From contig NC_013173.1 of the NCBI RefSeq assembly GCF_000023225.1, forward strand, positions 2,048,501 to 2,112,500: DNA of 64,000 nt, read 5' to 3'. A model generated the notes under the pieces. It had not been told where the DNA came from. It saw nothing but the letters and a program-made list of their open reading frames with translations, and did no database searches. The stretch is from Desulfomicrobium baculatum DSM 4028. GTDB taxonomy: Bacteria > Desulfobacterota > Desulfovibrionia > Desulfovibrionales > Desulfomicrobiaceae. Numbering within the stretch: the stretch's first letter is position 1; each line of letters opens with the position of its first letter. Shown in pieces: positions 9,160 through 18,603 of this stretch. Both the position numbers and the translations under genes were made by a program.

Positions 9160-11574
9160 TCAATCCCTGCCCTGCGGCCCGCAACGTGCACTCTCGACGC
9201 GGGCCGCATCCTCCCCCCGCCAGCAAAATGTGAGTGCGCCGTGCTCGGCGGTGGTCAAAACCGTAAGGCCCGCCCTCTCGCAGGCACCGACCACGGAAGG
9301 GTGGGGAAAACCGAAACGGTTGCCCGGCCCACAGGTAGCCACGGCCCATGCCGCCCCCACCATGTTGTAGAAACGCGGCAGCAGGCTCGACTTGGAGCCG
9401 TGATGCGGAAGTACCAGCACCTCGGCTGCCAGCGTGGCATTCCCATTCATGACCTGCGCGAGAGCCCGTTTTTCCAGATCGCCTGGCAACAGGGCCAGAC
9501 CGCGTCCCCGCCACACCAGGCGCAGCATCAGGGACGTATCGTTGTCGGAGATGCCCTTCTCGCTCGCGGCGGGATGAAGCACCTCAAGCCGCAGGCCAGG
9601 CTCAATGACAACAGTGTCTCCGGCGCGCAGCGCTCGCACAGGCCATGGATCTTGCTCCAGCCTGGCGACCAACCGCCCTGAATCATTCGAGCTGTCCACT
9701 AGCCCGCTCCATCCGAACCAGCCCACATCAAACGCATCCAGAATGTAGAAAAGCCCCCGCAGGTGATCGGCATGCATGTGGGACAAAAGCACTCCGTCCA
9801 ACCTTGGCGGATGCATCCAGGTCAGGGCTGGCCCAACCACGGCGCGCCCCAGGTCATAGTCGACGCTCCAGCCTCCCCCGCCATCCACAAGCACCGTCCG
9901 CCCGGTTCTGCCGCGTACATAGACCGCCTGGCTCATGCCCGTGTCCAGCACCGTCATTTCGACCTCGTCTCGCCACGGCCGAACCTCCTGCCACATGGAC
10001 GGAGCGGCCAGCAGAACCAAGCCCACCCCCAGACAAAAAAGCTCTCTGGTCCGGGGGCGTTTAGCAGTCAGGAGCACGCTTCCCGCCACCAGCACAACTG
10101 CGTACCCGGCCACCTGCACTCCCGCAGGACGCAGCACGGGCGTTGCAGCAAGGCGCCCCGCGCCATCGAGCAGCACCAGGAATCGGTCCAAGGCGTCCAC
10201 GCACCAGGCGGCCGCGATAAAACATCCCTCGGCCAAAAACGGGCAGCAGAGCGACGCCGCAAGCCCCAGAAAGGACAGGGGCAACACGGCCAGACTGAGC
10301 ACCGGCAACCAGAGGAGATTGAGCCAGAGATGTGCGGTCACCTCGGAAAAATAGAGAATCTGGATCGGCAGAATGAATAGGTTGGCGCAGCATGTCACCG
10401 CCAGAAGCGTCAGCAGCCCGTGGACGGGCCGCCAAAGGGCGCCCCGTTCACGCAAGGGGGCAAGCAGGGCCGCAACGGCAGGCATGAAAAGAACAAGCCC
10501 GCCGACAGCCAGCACGGAAAGCTGCAAGCTCAGATCGTGGACCGAGCCCGGGTCGGAAACGACCAGCACGGCCATGGCAACAAAAAGAGAATCCTGCGGA
10601 TGCGACCGTGATCCGATGAAGAGATGAGCGGCCACGGCGGCAAGCATGAGAAAGGCGCGCAGCAGCGACGGGGAAAAATCGCCGAGCCAAAGATAGGTGA
10701 TGACCGGCGGCAAAGCCAGGATAACGGCCAATTTCCGGCGAGGCAGGACCAGAAGTAGCCGGGGGTAAAGTCGGCTCGACACCCTGGCCAGACCCAAACC
10801 GAAGCTTGCGACCAGCGCCAGATGCAGCCCTGACAGGGCCAGACTGTGGGACAGTCCGGCCCGGCGGATGCGATCCATGAAACCGGGCTCAAGCAGGAAT
10901 CTGTCCCCGAAAAGGAGCGCCCTGACTGCCGCGCCGCCCGGCGTATCCGGAACCAGCGTCCCCGCCAGCTCCAGGAGTCCGGAACGAAGACAGGTCCTGC
11001 CTTCGCCCCAGATCACGGGGACATCGCCACGGGAATACGCCCGGTGCCGAACGTCCTTTCGGCTCCAGTATTCCTCGGTGGAGGAAAGACCGAAATTGGC
11101 CCTTGAGCGCAGTACGCGGATGCGCAGGTCCGCCTCGAACTCCCGGCCGATCTCCGGCACGAAAGGAGGGTCGGTCCAGGTCCAGAGCAGTCGGCCCGGC
11201 AAGGTCGCGTTTGTGTCCAGCGCGACCACATCGCGGGCAAAAACACCGATCCTGCGCCCCGGGTAGGTGCGCACCTCATCCACGACGGCCCGGATTCGAG
11301 TCTGCGCGTTCCAGCCGGGCAGACCCTCCTGCGTCTCGGGCCTGCCCGCAACCAGCCCCAGCCCGAAACACAGCACCATGAACGCGAGGGTCCGGCCGCG
11401 ACGAACCAATGCCAGCGCGGTCAATGCGCAGAGGATAACGACGGGAAGAGCATGGACCCAGGCAAGAAGGCCGCCGAGGTAACCCAGTACGCCCAGTTGC
11501 CAGGGAAGAGGGGGGATGGGGTCTTTGATGCGCGTTTGGTGCACCTCCTGCCCTGGCAACGTAGCAAAACACAT
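9160..11574 (-). CDS. comEC: ComEC/Rec2 family DNA-uptake channel protein
   Basis: 804 aa polytopic inner-membrane protein. Layout is the full ComEC set: two or three N-terminal helices, a soluble DUF4131-like OB segment (about 90-190), the Competence domain with the motif GLSHSLALSGLHLALVASFG and about eight helices (about 215-500), then a C-terminal metallo-beta-lactamase-like domain with LSHMHADHLRG and LPHHGSKSSL (metal ligands). In naturally competent bacteria it translocates single-stranded DNA into the cytoplasm. The start is uncertain: ATG at 11574 lacks a clear ribosome site, and a GTG at 11544 sits immediately after AGGAG. Confidence 0.9.
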   Translation of the reverse strand: MCFATLPGQEVHQTRIKDPIPPLPWQLGVLGYLGGLLAWVHALPVVILCALTALALVRRGRTLAFMVLCFGLGLVAGRPETQEGLPGWNAQTRIRAVVDEVRTYPGRRIGVFARDVVALDTNATLPGRLLWTWTDPPFVPEIGREFEADLRIRVLRSRANFGLSSTEEYWSRKDVRHRAYSRGDVPVIWGEGRTCLRSGLLELAGTLVPDTPGGAAVRALLFGDRFLLEPGFMDRIRRAGLSHSLALSGLHLALVASFGLGLARVSSRLYPRLLLVLPRRKLAVILALPPVITYLWLGDFSPSLLRAFLMLAAVAAHLFIGSRSHPQDSLFVAMAVLVVSDPGSVHDLSLQLSVLAVGGLVLFMPAVAALLAPLRERGALWRPVHGLLTLLAVTCCANLFILPIQILYFSEVTAHLWLNLLWLPVLSLAVLPLSFLGLAASLCCPFLAEGCFIAAAWCVDALDRFLVLLDGAGRLAATPVLRPAGVQVAGYAVVLVAGSVLLTAKRPRTRELFCLGVGLVLLAAPSMWQEVRPWRDEVEMTVLDTGMSQAVYVRGRTGRTVLVDGGGGWSVDYDLGRAVVGPALTWMHPPRLDGVLLSHMHADHLRGLFYILDAFDVGWFGWSGLVDSSNDSGRLVARLEQDPWPVRALRAGDTVVIEPGLRLEVLHPAASEKGISDNDTSLMLRLVWRGRGLALLPGDLEKRALAQVMNGNATLAAEVLVLPHHGSKSSLLPRFYNMVGAAWAVATCGPGNRFGFPHPSVVGACERAGLTVLTTAEHGALTFCWRGEDAARVESARCGPQGRD

Positions 11575-11717
11575 CCCTTGTGTCGTACGCAGAAGTCTGT
11601 ATTCTCAGCCACAAAGGACCAAGAAGGGCGTTGCCTCCCGGCCACATCTCGGGCTATGCATGCCTTTAAGGTCGCCACGATTTGGCAATGCCTGCGCAAA
11701 GATTTCAAGGAGCCGAA

Positions 11718-12137
11718 ATGGAAGAATTTTCAGTACTGTTAGTGGATGACGAGGAAGACTTCCTGCGCACCATCATCAAAAGGCTGGCCAAGCGCGGCCT
11801 GAAGGCCCAAGGCGCGTCGAGAGGCGAGCAGGCGCTGGCCATGCTGGCGGAGGAACCTCGCGACGTGGTTGTCCTTGACGTGAAAATGCCGGGCATGGAC
11901 GGGCTGGAAGTTTTGAAGAGGATCAAGACCAATTGGCCGAGTACCGAGGTCATCATGCTCACCGGCCACGCCAGCATCGACGCGGCCATGGAGGGGATGA
12001 ATTGCGGTGCCTTCGACTACCTGATGAAACCTGCGGATCTGGAAGACCTGCTCTACAAGCTTGAAGACGCGTATCGCAAGAAATGCGTCACCAAAAGCCG
12101 TCAGACCCCCTCCCCCATGAATGGCGAACCGGCGTAA
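11718..12137 (+). CDS. Single-domain response regulator (receiver only)
   Basis: 139 aa CheY-like receiver. Acidic pocket VDDEED (residues 9-14), phospho-acceptor Asp54 in VVLDVKMPGMDG, switch Thr in MLTGHAS and conserved Lys in YLMKPADL are all present. After the receiver there is only a short basic tail and no output domain, so it must act by protein contact. ATG at 11718 follows AAGGAG. The next gene begins 28 bases after the stop in the same direction, which suggests the 1,052-aa protein is its partner. No histidine kinase is adjacent. Confidence 0.92.
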   Translation: MEEFSVLLVDDEEDFLRTIIKRLAKRGLKAQGASRGEQALAMLAEEPRDVVVLDVKMPGMDGLEVLKRIKTNWPSTEVIMLTGHASIDAAMEGMNCGAFDYLMKPADLEDLLYKLEDAYRKKCVTKSRQTPSPMNGEPA

Positions 12138-12165
12138 GCCCGGCTCGTTTACAACAGGACTTGAC

Positions 12166-15100
12166 GTGGCGCATTCCCGCTTCTTCTTCGATTCCAACGA
12201 CTACACGCTGCTGCGCATCGTCAACGATGTTCTGGACCGCACTGCGCAAAGCACCAATATCCATTCCCTGCTTGATTCGTGCATGCATCCGCACGGCATC
12301 AAGGAAATGGCCGCGCCCCGGGTGCTGCGCATCGCCTATGCCATCGCCAGTCTTCTGGGATCTCTGGAAGTGGGCATGTCCTCCGACCGGCTCAACGCCC
12401 TGCGCGCGCTCAAAGACGAAGTGCTGCTCGCGGGCAACGCCTACCTGCAGAAAAACACATCGCGGGTCCTCTTGCAGATCATGAAGGAGCTCATTCGCCA
12501 CCGGGAGGATGAAGCCACTCAGCTGCGTCTTGCACACGACTTCCGCATGGCCTCTTCCGGCAAACCCCGCGTGGTCCGGGCTGAACTGGACAAATACCAC
12601 CTCCTGGAAATGCCGGAAGCGTGGAACCAGCTCGCCTTCGACCACCATGTCCACGACGCCAACACCAAGGGCCGCAAATCCCCGACCCATCTGGTCATGG
12701 ACGCCTGGATCAAGGGAATTCGCTTTCTGACCGTGGTCTACTACAATTACGTCGACGCCGAAGTAGCCGAGGAGCTTCTGGAAGCGGGCTGCATACTGGG
12801 CATGCACATCCGCATCGGCATCGATGTCTCTTCGCGCTTTCGAGGCAAATATGTCCGCGTGATCTGGGAACCCCAGAGTTACACCGACCCCAAATCCTTC
12901 CGGGCCTTTCTCGAAGAGCAGCCAGTCAAGGCCTTCATGAAAGAAGGACGGATGGTTTCCGCCTATCAGCAAAAATACGTCTTTGAAGCTCTGCAGGCAT
13001 ACAACCGCACGCACCTGGCGCAGATGGCCGAAGAGTACGGACTTGAACTCGACAGGCTCGACGAGAAAGCCTTCGCCACCTTTGTGGGCACAGGCCAGCC
13101 GTCCCTCTTGCACCTGGCCAAATACATCCAAAGCGGTATGCAGCCCAAGCTCAAGCAGATCGCGCAGGCCATGGCCCAGGAGTATGAAACCGCCACGCCA
13201 AACCGGCGCAAGGAGTTGCAGGAGCGTTTGAAAGCCCTGAACTCCATCGATTCGGAACTGATTATCAACTGCTATCTGCAGCCATGCCGGAACCCGGAAT
13301 TGCACGACCCGACCATTCCCCAGGACACTCCCGAAGTCCCGCCCCTGCTGCGCCTTAAAACCGGAGAGCTGCTGCCAAGGCTGGCCAAATTTCATTCCAC
13401 GTCCCATTTCACGCTGAACCTAAGCAACCTCTCCACCGCCGATGCCCTGGAAATTCTGTACGATTGCCAAGGACATATCAGCAACATCGAGCTCTATAAC
13501 CTAAAAGACGCGGTCAGGGGCAAATGGTCCATGCCCGTGTCGTCGCAGTTGGTTTGTCCGGGCGACGCCGTGGACGCCATCAGCCCGGAGCGAACCTGCG
13601 CCCAGATCGCCGAACTGCAAAAGGCCCTGAACGAAGACAACGTCATCGCCTTGAAGCGCGCCATCCGTGCCGTGATCTGGTCCTTCGAAGAAGACCGCCT
13701 GGCTCTGGAAAATACCTTGTCCCATTCGCGCAACAAGAATGCGCTCTCGCATGCGGCCGAGCTTGAACGCGAACTTTTGCTCATGGAGGCGCGCAAGAAC
13801 AAGCTCCTCGACATTCTTTTCAACATCGAAACGTTTCACAAATACTACAAAAAACGGCCCCTGGGCTCCCGCATCGGAAGTGGATCCACGGGCCAATCGC
13901 GGCACCAGTACGGGATGGGCGTGGTGGTGCTTGAAACTCTCCCCAAACGGGCTCAAAAAATCGCGCTCGACCAGTCCCGGGGAGAGCGCAAACAGCTCCC
14001 GGTCACCGCCAAGATGACGGTCCATTTCCGCGCCCACTGTCGCGCGCAGGGAGAAGATTCATCGCTAATGAGACTGGCCCGGAGGATTCCGGGCATGGAA
14101 CTGACGGGATGCGGCCGGGAACAGGAATGGTTTCTGGACAGTATCGACATCCATCCCAAACGCTCGGGCAATATCGTCACCCTGGGCGGCGTGCAGCTTG
14201 AGTATGACAACGGGCTGCGCATCACCAAAAAAAATGGCGCGGCCGGCGAAAACCATCTGTCCCTGAAGTATCTGAACACGGGGCTGAAAAACGCCCTCAA
14301 GATCCTGATCGGATTCATCCCGGCCTTCCTGACCTTTGCCCTGACCAAAGACTGGTGGGTGCTGGCCTATTTCGGGGGGCTGATCTGGTTCGCCATCACC
14401 GGAGTGCGCAACATCCTGCAGGCAGTGCTGGGCGGAGGCGGTTTGACGCGCTCACCTCTCCTGCAATGGAACTCCCTGATCAGTTGGAGCCGCGTAGCCG
14501 ACGATCTGCTGTACACAGGCTTCTCCGTTCCCCTGCTGGACCTCCTGGTCAAGACCATGATCCTGGACCGGGGCCTCGGCATCACCACGGACACGGACCC
14601 GGTCCTGCTTTTCGCATCCATGGCTCTGGCCAACGGCATCTATATCTCCAGCCACAATACCTTCCGCGGCCTGCCGCGTCCGGTGGTCCTGGCCAACTTC
14701 TTCCGCAGCATCCTGTCCATTCCCCTGGCCGTCCTCTTCAACAGTGGCCTAGCGAGCGGCATGCACACGGCCGGGATGACCGGGGTGGAGCAGGCCCTGC
14801 AGAAATGGGCCGCCATCACCTCGAAATTCGCTTCGGACTGCGTGGCGGCGGTCATCGAGGGACTGGGTGACCGTCACAACAACGTACGGGTGCGCCTGGC
14901 CGACTACCGCGCCAAGCTCATCGCCATGTATGACGCCTTTGCCCGTCTGGACGTCCTTTTTCCGGAAGAGGACGTGCTGGACATGCTCCAGTCGCCGAAA
15001 ATGTTCATAGAGACGATTTCCTACGAAGCGCGCGACCTGGAAAAAGTGCTCATCGTCAACGCCCTTGATCTGATGTATTTCTGGCTCTACCAGCCTCGGG

Positions 15101-15324
15101 CCTCCAAGGCCCTGGAGTTCATATCCCAGGACATGACCAAGGAGGAATGGCTCATCTTTCTGCGCTCCCAGTATGTGCTCAAACGCTATCGCGAGATCAG
15201 CCAGATGTTCGTGGACGGTTTGGTGGGCAAGAACTTTTCACGGGCCCTGGCCTTCTATCTGGACAGGTCGGATGAATACCTGCTGGATATGGAAAAGATG
15301 GGACACAGCCGCAGGCTGCGCTAA
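12166..15324 (+). CDS. Large protein of unknown function: PHP-like N-terminal region, central membrane block
   Basis: 1,052 aa from the GTG at 12166, which has AGGA six bases upstream; an ATG at 12121 inside the regulator gene has no ribosome site. Not a family I can name. About 700 N-terminal residues look soluble and contain AFDHHVHDANTKGRKSP (His-rich, near residue 157), then LEAGCILGMHIRIGIDVSSR (near 205) and SLLHLAKYIQSG (near 320). Together they resemble the metal-binding strands of a PHP-type phosphoesterase barrel, but this is a by-eye inference. Residues about 705-865 hold four or five hydrophobic segments, including FIPAFLTFALTKDWWVLAYF. The last 190 residues are soluble and helical. 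The gene follows a receiver-only regulator. Confidence 0.85.
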   Translation: MAHSRFFFDSNDYTLLRIVNDVLDRTAQSTNIHSLLDSCMHPHGIKEMAAPRVLRIAYAIASLLGSLEVGMSSDRLNALRALKDEVLLAGNAYLQKNTSRVLLQIMKELIRHREDEATQLRLAHDFRMASSGKPRVVRAELDKYHLLEMPEAWNQLAFDHHVHDANTKGRKSPTHLVMDAWIKGIRFLTVVYYNYVDAEVAEELLEAGCILGMHIRIGIDVSSRFRGKYVRVIWEPQSYTDPKSFRAFLEEQPVKAFMKEGRMVSAYQQKYVFEALQAYNRTHLAQMAEEYGLELDRLDEKAFATFVGTGQPSLLHLAKYIQSGMQPKLKQIAQAMAQEYETATPNRRKELQERLKALNSIDSELIINCYLQPCRNPELHDPTIPQDTPEVPPLLRLKTGELLPRLAKFHSTSHFTLNLSNLSTADALEILYDCQGHISNIELYNLKDAVRGKWSMPVSSQLVCPGDAVDAISPERTCAQIAELQKALNEDNVIALKRAIRAVIWSFEEDRLALENTLSHSRNKNALSHAAELERELLLMEARKNKLLDILFNIETFHKYYKKRPLGSRIGSGSTGQSRHQYGMGVVVLETLPKRAQKIALDQSRGERKQLPVTAKMTVHFRAHCRAQGEDSSLMRLARRIPGMELTGCGREQEWFLDSIDIHPKRSGNIVTLGGVQLEYDNGLRITKKNGAAGENHLSLKYLNTGLKNALKILIGFIPAFLTFALTKDWWVLAYFGGLIWFAITGVRNILQAVLGGGGLTRSPLLQWNSLISWSRVADDLLYTGFSVPLLDLLVKTMILDRGLGITTDTDPVLLFASMALANGIYISSHNTFRGLPRPVVLANFFRSILSIPLAVLFNSGLASGMHTAGMTGVEQALQKWAAITSKFASDCVAAVIEGLGDRHNNVRVRLADYRAKLIAMYDAFARLDVLFPEEDVLDMLQSPKMFIETISYEARDLEKVLIVNALDLMYFWLYQPRASKALEFISQDMTKEEWLIFLRSQYVLKRYREISQMFVDGLVGKNFSRALAFYLDRSDEYLLDMEKMGHSRRLR

Positions 15325-15348
15325 AAGGGGACTAGGCTCCCACTTCTT

Positions 15349-15801
15349 TTAGCTCCATTTCCTGTCGATCATCAGGTGCGAGAAATACCCCAGCACGGCC
15401 GCCCCGTAAAAGGGGGCCATGCCCTTTGGCGTTGCGCCGTAAAGCCAGATCGGGAGCAGCACAAGAGGCAGGGGAACGGCGAGCATGGCCCACCAGGTGT
15501 GGGTCCAGCCGCGATGCGGACCGATGGCCGGAAACATGGCCGCCAAGCCCAAAACCGCCGCCCATTTGTAATAGCCCTGCAGAATGAGGGCGAAATCGAG
15601 CACAGCCAGGGTCAGATAAAAAACATGCTGGCCCTTGGAGTCCGTGTCGACGTCCGGAAAAAGACTCCCCAGCAGCACCAGCGCGGCGAGCACGGCCAGT
15701 TGCGGCAATTCCGGGACATACGTCCCGCTCCAGAACAATCCTCCCAGTACGGCCCCTCCCGTCAGCACCCCGCCGAGTAGGTGTCCCTTGTATCCGGGCA
15801 T
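15349..15801 (-). CDS. YdjM/DUF457 family membrane-bound putative metal-dependent hydrolase
   Basis: 150 aa inner-membrane protein of the PF04307 family. The conserved His/Asp motifs are present: GHLLGG near the N-terminus, LFPDVDTDSKGQH near residue 46, HRGWTHT near 96 and FSHLMIDRKWS at the very end. Three or four hydrophobic helices separate them. GGAGG precedes the ATG. Some members are LexA-regulated in E. coli; the physiological reaction is unknown. It converges with the 1,052-aa gene and lies downstream of the suf pair. Confidence 0.8.
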   Translation of the reverse strand: MPGYKGHLLGGVLTGGAVLGGLFWSGTYVPELPQLAVLAALVLLGSLFPDVDTDSKGQHVFYLTLAVLDFALILQGYYKWAAVLGLAAMFPAIGPHRGWTHTWWAMLAVPLPLVLLPIWLYGATPKGMAPFYGAAVLGYFSHLMIDRKWS

Positions 15802-15819
15802 GGCATCCTCCAGAAATGC

Positions 15820-15840
15820 AAAAGCCCGGTCAAGCCGGGC
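15820..15840 (-). terminator. Probable terminator after sufB-like gene
   Basis: On the minus strand GCCCGG, a 5-base loop, CCGGGC, then TTTT; it starts 23 bases past the sufB-like stop. The T run is short, so termination may be partial. Confidence 0.55.
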
Positions 15841-15862
15841 CGTTGCGGATGAATGAAACAGA

Positions 15863-17044
15863 TTACATGGCGTCGCTGGCGTCCAGTTCGGCGATGGTCT
15901 TGTCGATGGATTCGCGCAGCTCCTGGGGCAGGCCCATTATCTCCACGTTCAAAAAGCCGCGCACGATGGTGGAGGTGGCTTCGTCCTCGTCCAGGCCGCG
16001 TGCCATGAGATACTCGATCTCCTCCTGGGCGATCTTGCCCACGGCCGCCTCGTGGGAAAGCTCCACGCCGGTCACGCAGCCCTGCAATTCGGGGATAGCG
16101 TGGATCAGACCGCCGCCAAGGATCAGCCCCTTGCACTCCAGATGTCCGCGCGCCGGAACCGCGTTGCCGATGATCTCGCCGCGCGCGACGATGGTTCCGC
16201 CGGTGGTGATGGTGCGCGAGATGATCTCGCCGCGCGTGTTCGGAGCATTGAGCACGATGCGGTTGCCCGTGTCCACATGGGAACCGGTGGGAGTCACGAT
16301 AACGGAATTGAAGCGGGCCACGGCCCCTTCCCCATTCAGGTAAATCGTCGGGTAGGACTGCACGGACTTGACCTTTTTAAGCAGAACGTAGTTGTTCTGC
16401 AGAACGCCCCTCTCCTCCACGATGCCTACGGTGCGCGGCCGGACCATGACATCCTCGCCCCAGTTGTGGACCATGGTGAAAGTCAGCTTGCCACCCTTCT
16501 TGATGTAGAATTCAGAGATGCCCAGATGCAGGGCCGAGGTCACGTCGTGGGACGTGGCGCAACCGGTCACGATGTGAACTTCGGAATCCTCTTCCACCAC
16601 CACGATGTTGTGCACGTTCTGGCCCACGTTCTGGCCCTTGATGAACAGGCAGGTCTGCACAGGCTCGGCGACCTTGACCCCTTTCTCGGTGCGGATGAAA
16701 TAACCGCCATGCAGCTCTTCCCTGGCCGCCGCACGGGTGAAATCGTCCTTTTCGGGGTCCATGGCCTTCCAGAAATACTCGGGCAGCCCGTCGTATTTCT
16801 TGAGCGCCTGACGAATGCCCAGCACCTCCACGCCCTTGCCCGCGCTCTTGCAGTGCACGGTGGAGTGGTCAAACTGCAAAAACGTGCCCGCGCGCTCGCC
16901 GGCGGCGTCCACATCCACCCCGACCATGCGCAGCTCGCGCTTGCTCTCTTCGGACAGGGTGGAAAAATCGGGCAGCTCGGCGCTCTGCCTGCCGGAAAAA
17001 GAGTAGGAGTTCAGATCAACCAGGGTTTGGCTTAGTTCAGACAT
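15863..17044 (-). CDS. SufB/SufD-family Fe-S cluster assembly scaffold (minimal Suf/SMS type)
   Basis: 393-aa beta-helix scaffold protein (PF01458) that pairs with SufC to build Fe-S clusters. It contains candidate functional residues Cys in GHLECKGLIL and His/Glu in ELSHEAAVGKI, positions corresponding to the cluster-building end of SufB. It is shorter than E. coli SufB (about 495 aa). No second SufB/D, SufS, SufE or SufA gene is nearby, so this looks like the two-gene minimal Suf-like (SmsCB) arrangement known from archaea and some anaerobes. The ATG at 17044 lies inside the end of the sufC gene (13-base overlap), implying coupled translation. Confidence 0.85.
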   Translation of the reverse strand: MSELSQTLVDLNSYSFSGRQSAELPDFSTLSEESKRELRMVGVDVDAAGERAGTFLQFDHSTVHCKSAGKGVEVLGIRQALKKYDGLPEYFWKAMDPEKDDFTRAAAREELHGGYFIRTEKGVKVAEPVQTCLFIKGQNVGQNVHNIVVVEEDSEVHIVTGCATSHDVTSALHLGISEFYIKKGGKLTFTMVHNWGEDVMVRPRTVGIVEERGVLQNNYVLLKKVKSVQSYPTIYLNGEGAVARFNSVIVTPTGSHVDTGNRIVLNAPNTRGEIISRTITTGGTIVARGEIIGNAVPARGHLECKGLILGGGLIHAIPELQGCVTGVELSHEAAVGKIAQEEIEYLMARGLDEDEATSTIVRGFLNVEIMGLPQELRESIDKTIAELDASDAM

Positions 17045-17799
17045 CTGATGCACTCCTTGTAGCCGTACTTGCTGATGTGATCCAGAATATCGCGGGGCCG
17101 GGTCGGCCGCGTGTCGCAGCACAGCACCCCGTTGTACATGACCTGACCGCGGTCGGCGTTGACGTAGTCGAGTATGTAGCCGGTGTGGGTGATGATGAGG
17201 CCCGAGGTCTTGTTGCGGCGACGCAAGTCGCGCATGCACGTTTCGGACGACGGAGCCGTCGCGCCGTCAAGCAGGGCGCGGGCCGTGTTGCCGATGAGGA
17301 CCATGTTCTCCAGATCCACCCCGGATTCCGGCTCGTCGAAAAGGATCAGACTCGGATTTTGGGCCATGAGCTGCAAGAGCTCGGAACGCTTGATCTCGCC
17401 TCCGGAAAAACCGGAGTTGATGTCGCGATCCAGAAAACTGTCGAAATTGACGGTCTTGGCCATGCAGTCGACATCCACTTCCCGCCCGCGGGCGCACATG
17501 GAGACCAGATGACGGGTTTTCAGGCCATGGATGGTCGGGGGCCGCTGAAAGGACATGCCTATGCCGAGTCTGGCCCGTTCGTAGGTGGGCATCTCGGTGA
17601 TATCGACGCCCTTGAAGACAATCTTGCCCGCAGTCACGGTGTACCCGCTAAAGCCCATGAGTGCCATGAGCAGCGTGGTTTTTCCGGAACCGTTGGGACC
17701 GAAGAGAATGAACGTCTCTCCTTCATCGATATTCAGGTTAATCCCTTTCAAGACTTCCCTGTCACCGATATTGACATGCAGGTTTTCAATCTGAAGCAT
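17032..17799 (-). CDS. sufC: SufC-like ATPase of the Fe-S assembly module
   Basis: 255 aa cytoplasmic ABC-type ATPase. Walker A GPNGSGKTTLL (about 33-43), the SufC-typical signature GFSGGEIKRSELLQL, Walker B SLILFDEPESGVD and switch His in IITHTG are all visible. After Walker B there is an extra segment (DGATAPSSETCMRDLRRRNK) not present in classical SufC as I know it. ATG at 17799 begins MLQIENLHV; upstream in-frame codons lack support. The 3' end overlaps the scaffold gene by 13 bases. It likely forms the ATP-dependent complex with that scaffold. Confidence 0.88.
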   Translation of the reverse strand: MLQIENLHVNIGDREVLKGINLNIDEGETFILFGPNGSGKTTLLMALMGFSGYTVTAGKIVFKGVDITEMPTYERARLGIGMSFQRPPTIHGLKTRHLVSMCARGREVDVDCMAKTVNFDSFLDRDINSGFSGGEIKRSELLQLMAQNPSLILFDEPESGVDLENMVLIGNTARALLDGATAPSSETCMRDLRRRNKTSGLIITHTGYILDYVNADRGQVMYNGVLCCDTRPTRPRDILDHISKYGYKECIRCLN

Positions 17800-17886
17800 A
17801 TGGTATCCTTGTGGTATGAAAGGCAGGCTGGCGCGACAAAACAAGAATCAGCGCTTAATTGAGGCAGGGCCAAATGTCCAGTCGCC

Positions 17887-18600
17887 CTACTTCCACTCCT
17901 TCCAGGTTTCGGAACGGTAACAATAATAGCAGCGGGAATCATCCCGGAAAAAACGCAGCAGCAGCATGCCGACCACGAACCCGCCGATGTGCGCCCACCA
18001 GGCCACCCCACCGCCGCCCGCCGGTGCCAGCATCCCGGAAAGGACCTGCGTCAGGAACCAGGCCCCCAGATAGAACACGGCCGGCAGCTCGAAGATGAAG
18101 GGAATGATCAGGATAGGCAGGAAAGTAACCACCTTGGCGTGCGGATACAGAAAGAAATAGGCGCCCATGACCCCGGCGATGGCCCCGGAAGCCCCGACCA
18201 CGGGCATGGTGGAAGAGGAATTGGTGAGCATGTGCACCGCGAGCGCGCCAAGACCGCACAGCAGGTAGAAGACCAGGAACTTGAAGGGCCCCATCACGTC
18301 CTCCACGTTGTCCCCGAAAATCCAGAGGGTCCACATGTTGACGATGAGATGCAGCCAGCCGGAATGCAGGAACATGTGTGTTCCAAGCGGCAACAGCAAC
18401 CCTTCGGGATATCCCTGAAATATGGCCCACTGCGGGTCGAAATAGCGTGCCGGGACCACGCCGAACAAATGAAAGAGCCTGAATTCCTGGGCATTGCTCA
18501 GGCCCAGGCCAGCCAGAAAAAAGGCGATGTTCAGGGCCAGCAGCGTCCACATCATGTAGGACCGATGCCGGGAGGGGATGTTGTCGCGCAGGGGAAACAT
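17887..18600 (-). CDS. Rhomboid family intramembrane serine protease
   Basis: 237 aa, six or seven transmembrane helices. The catalytic serine motif GASGAIAG (about residue 136) and the catalytic histidine region WWAHIGGFVVGM are present, plus HMFLHSGWLHLIVNMW in helix 2, all typical of bacterial rhomboids. The C-terminus is short and cytoplasmic and carries CYYCY, a possible small metal-binding pair. It begins three bases after the stop of the RluA-CoaE fusion gene, so the two are probably coupled. Substrates are unknown. Confidence 0.9.
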   Translation of the reverse strand: MFPLRDNIPSRHRSYMMWTLLALNIAFFLAGLGLSNAQEFRLFHLFGVVPARYFDPQWAIFQGYPEGLLLPLGTHMFLHSGWLHLIVNMWTLWIFGDNVEDVMGPFKFLVFYLLCGLGALAVHMLTNSSSTMPVVGASGAIAGVMGAYFFLYPHAKVVTFLPILIIPFIFELPAVFYLGAWFLTQVLSGMLAPAGGGGVAWWAHIGGFVVGMLLLRFFRDDSRCYYCYRSETWKEWK

Positions 18601-18603
18601 GGG

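Noticed and set aside
11682-11717. Earlier start for the response regulator
   Set aside because: The in-frame ATG at 11682 lacks a ribosome site; AAGGAG directly before 11718 and the receiver fold start support the later ATG.
12088-13407. 439-codon minus-strand ORF
   Set aside because: Antisense to the 1,052-aa gene; no ribosome site and shadow composition. The plus-strand frame shows membrane segments and operon position.
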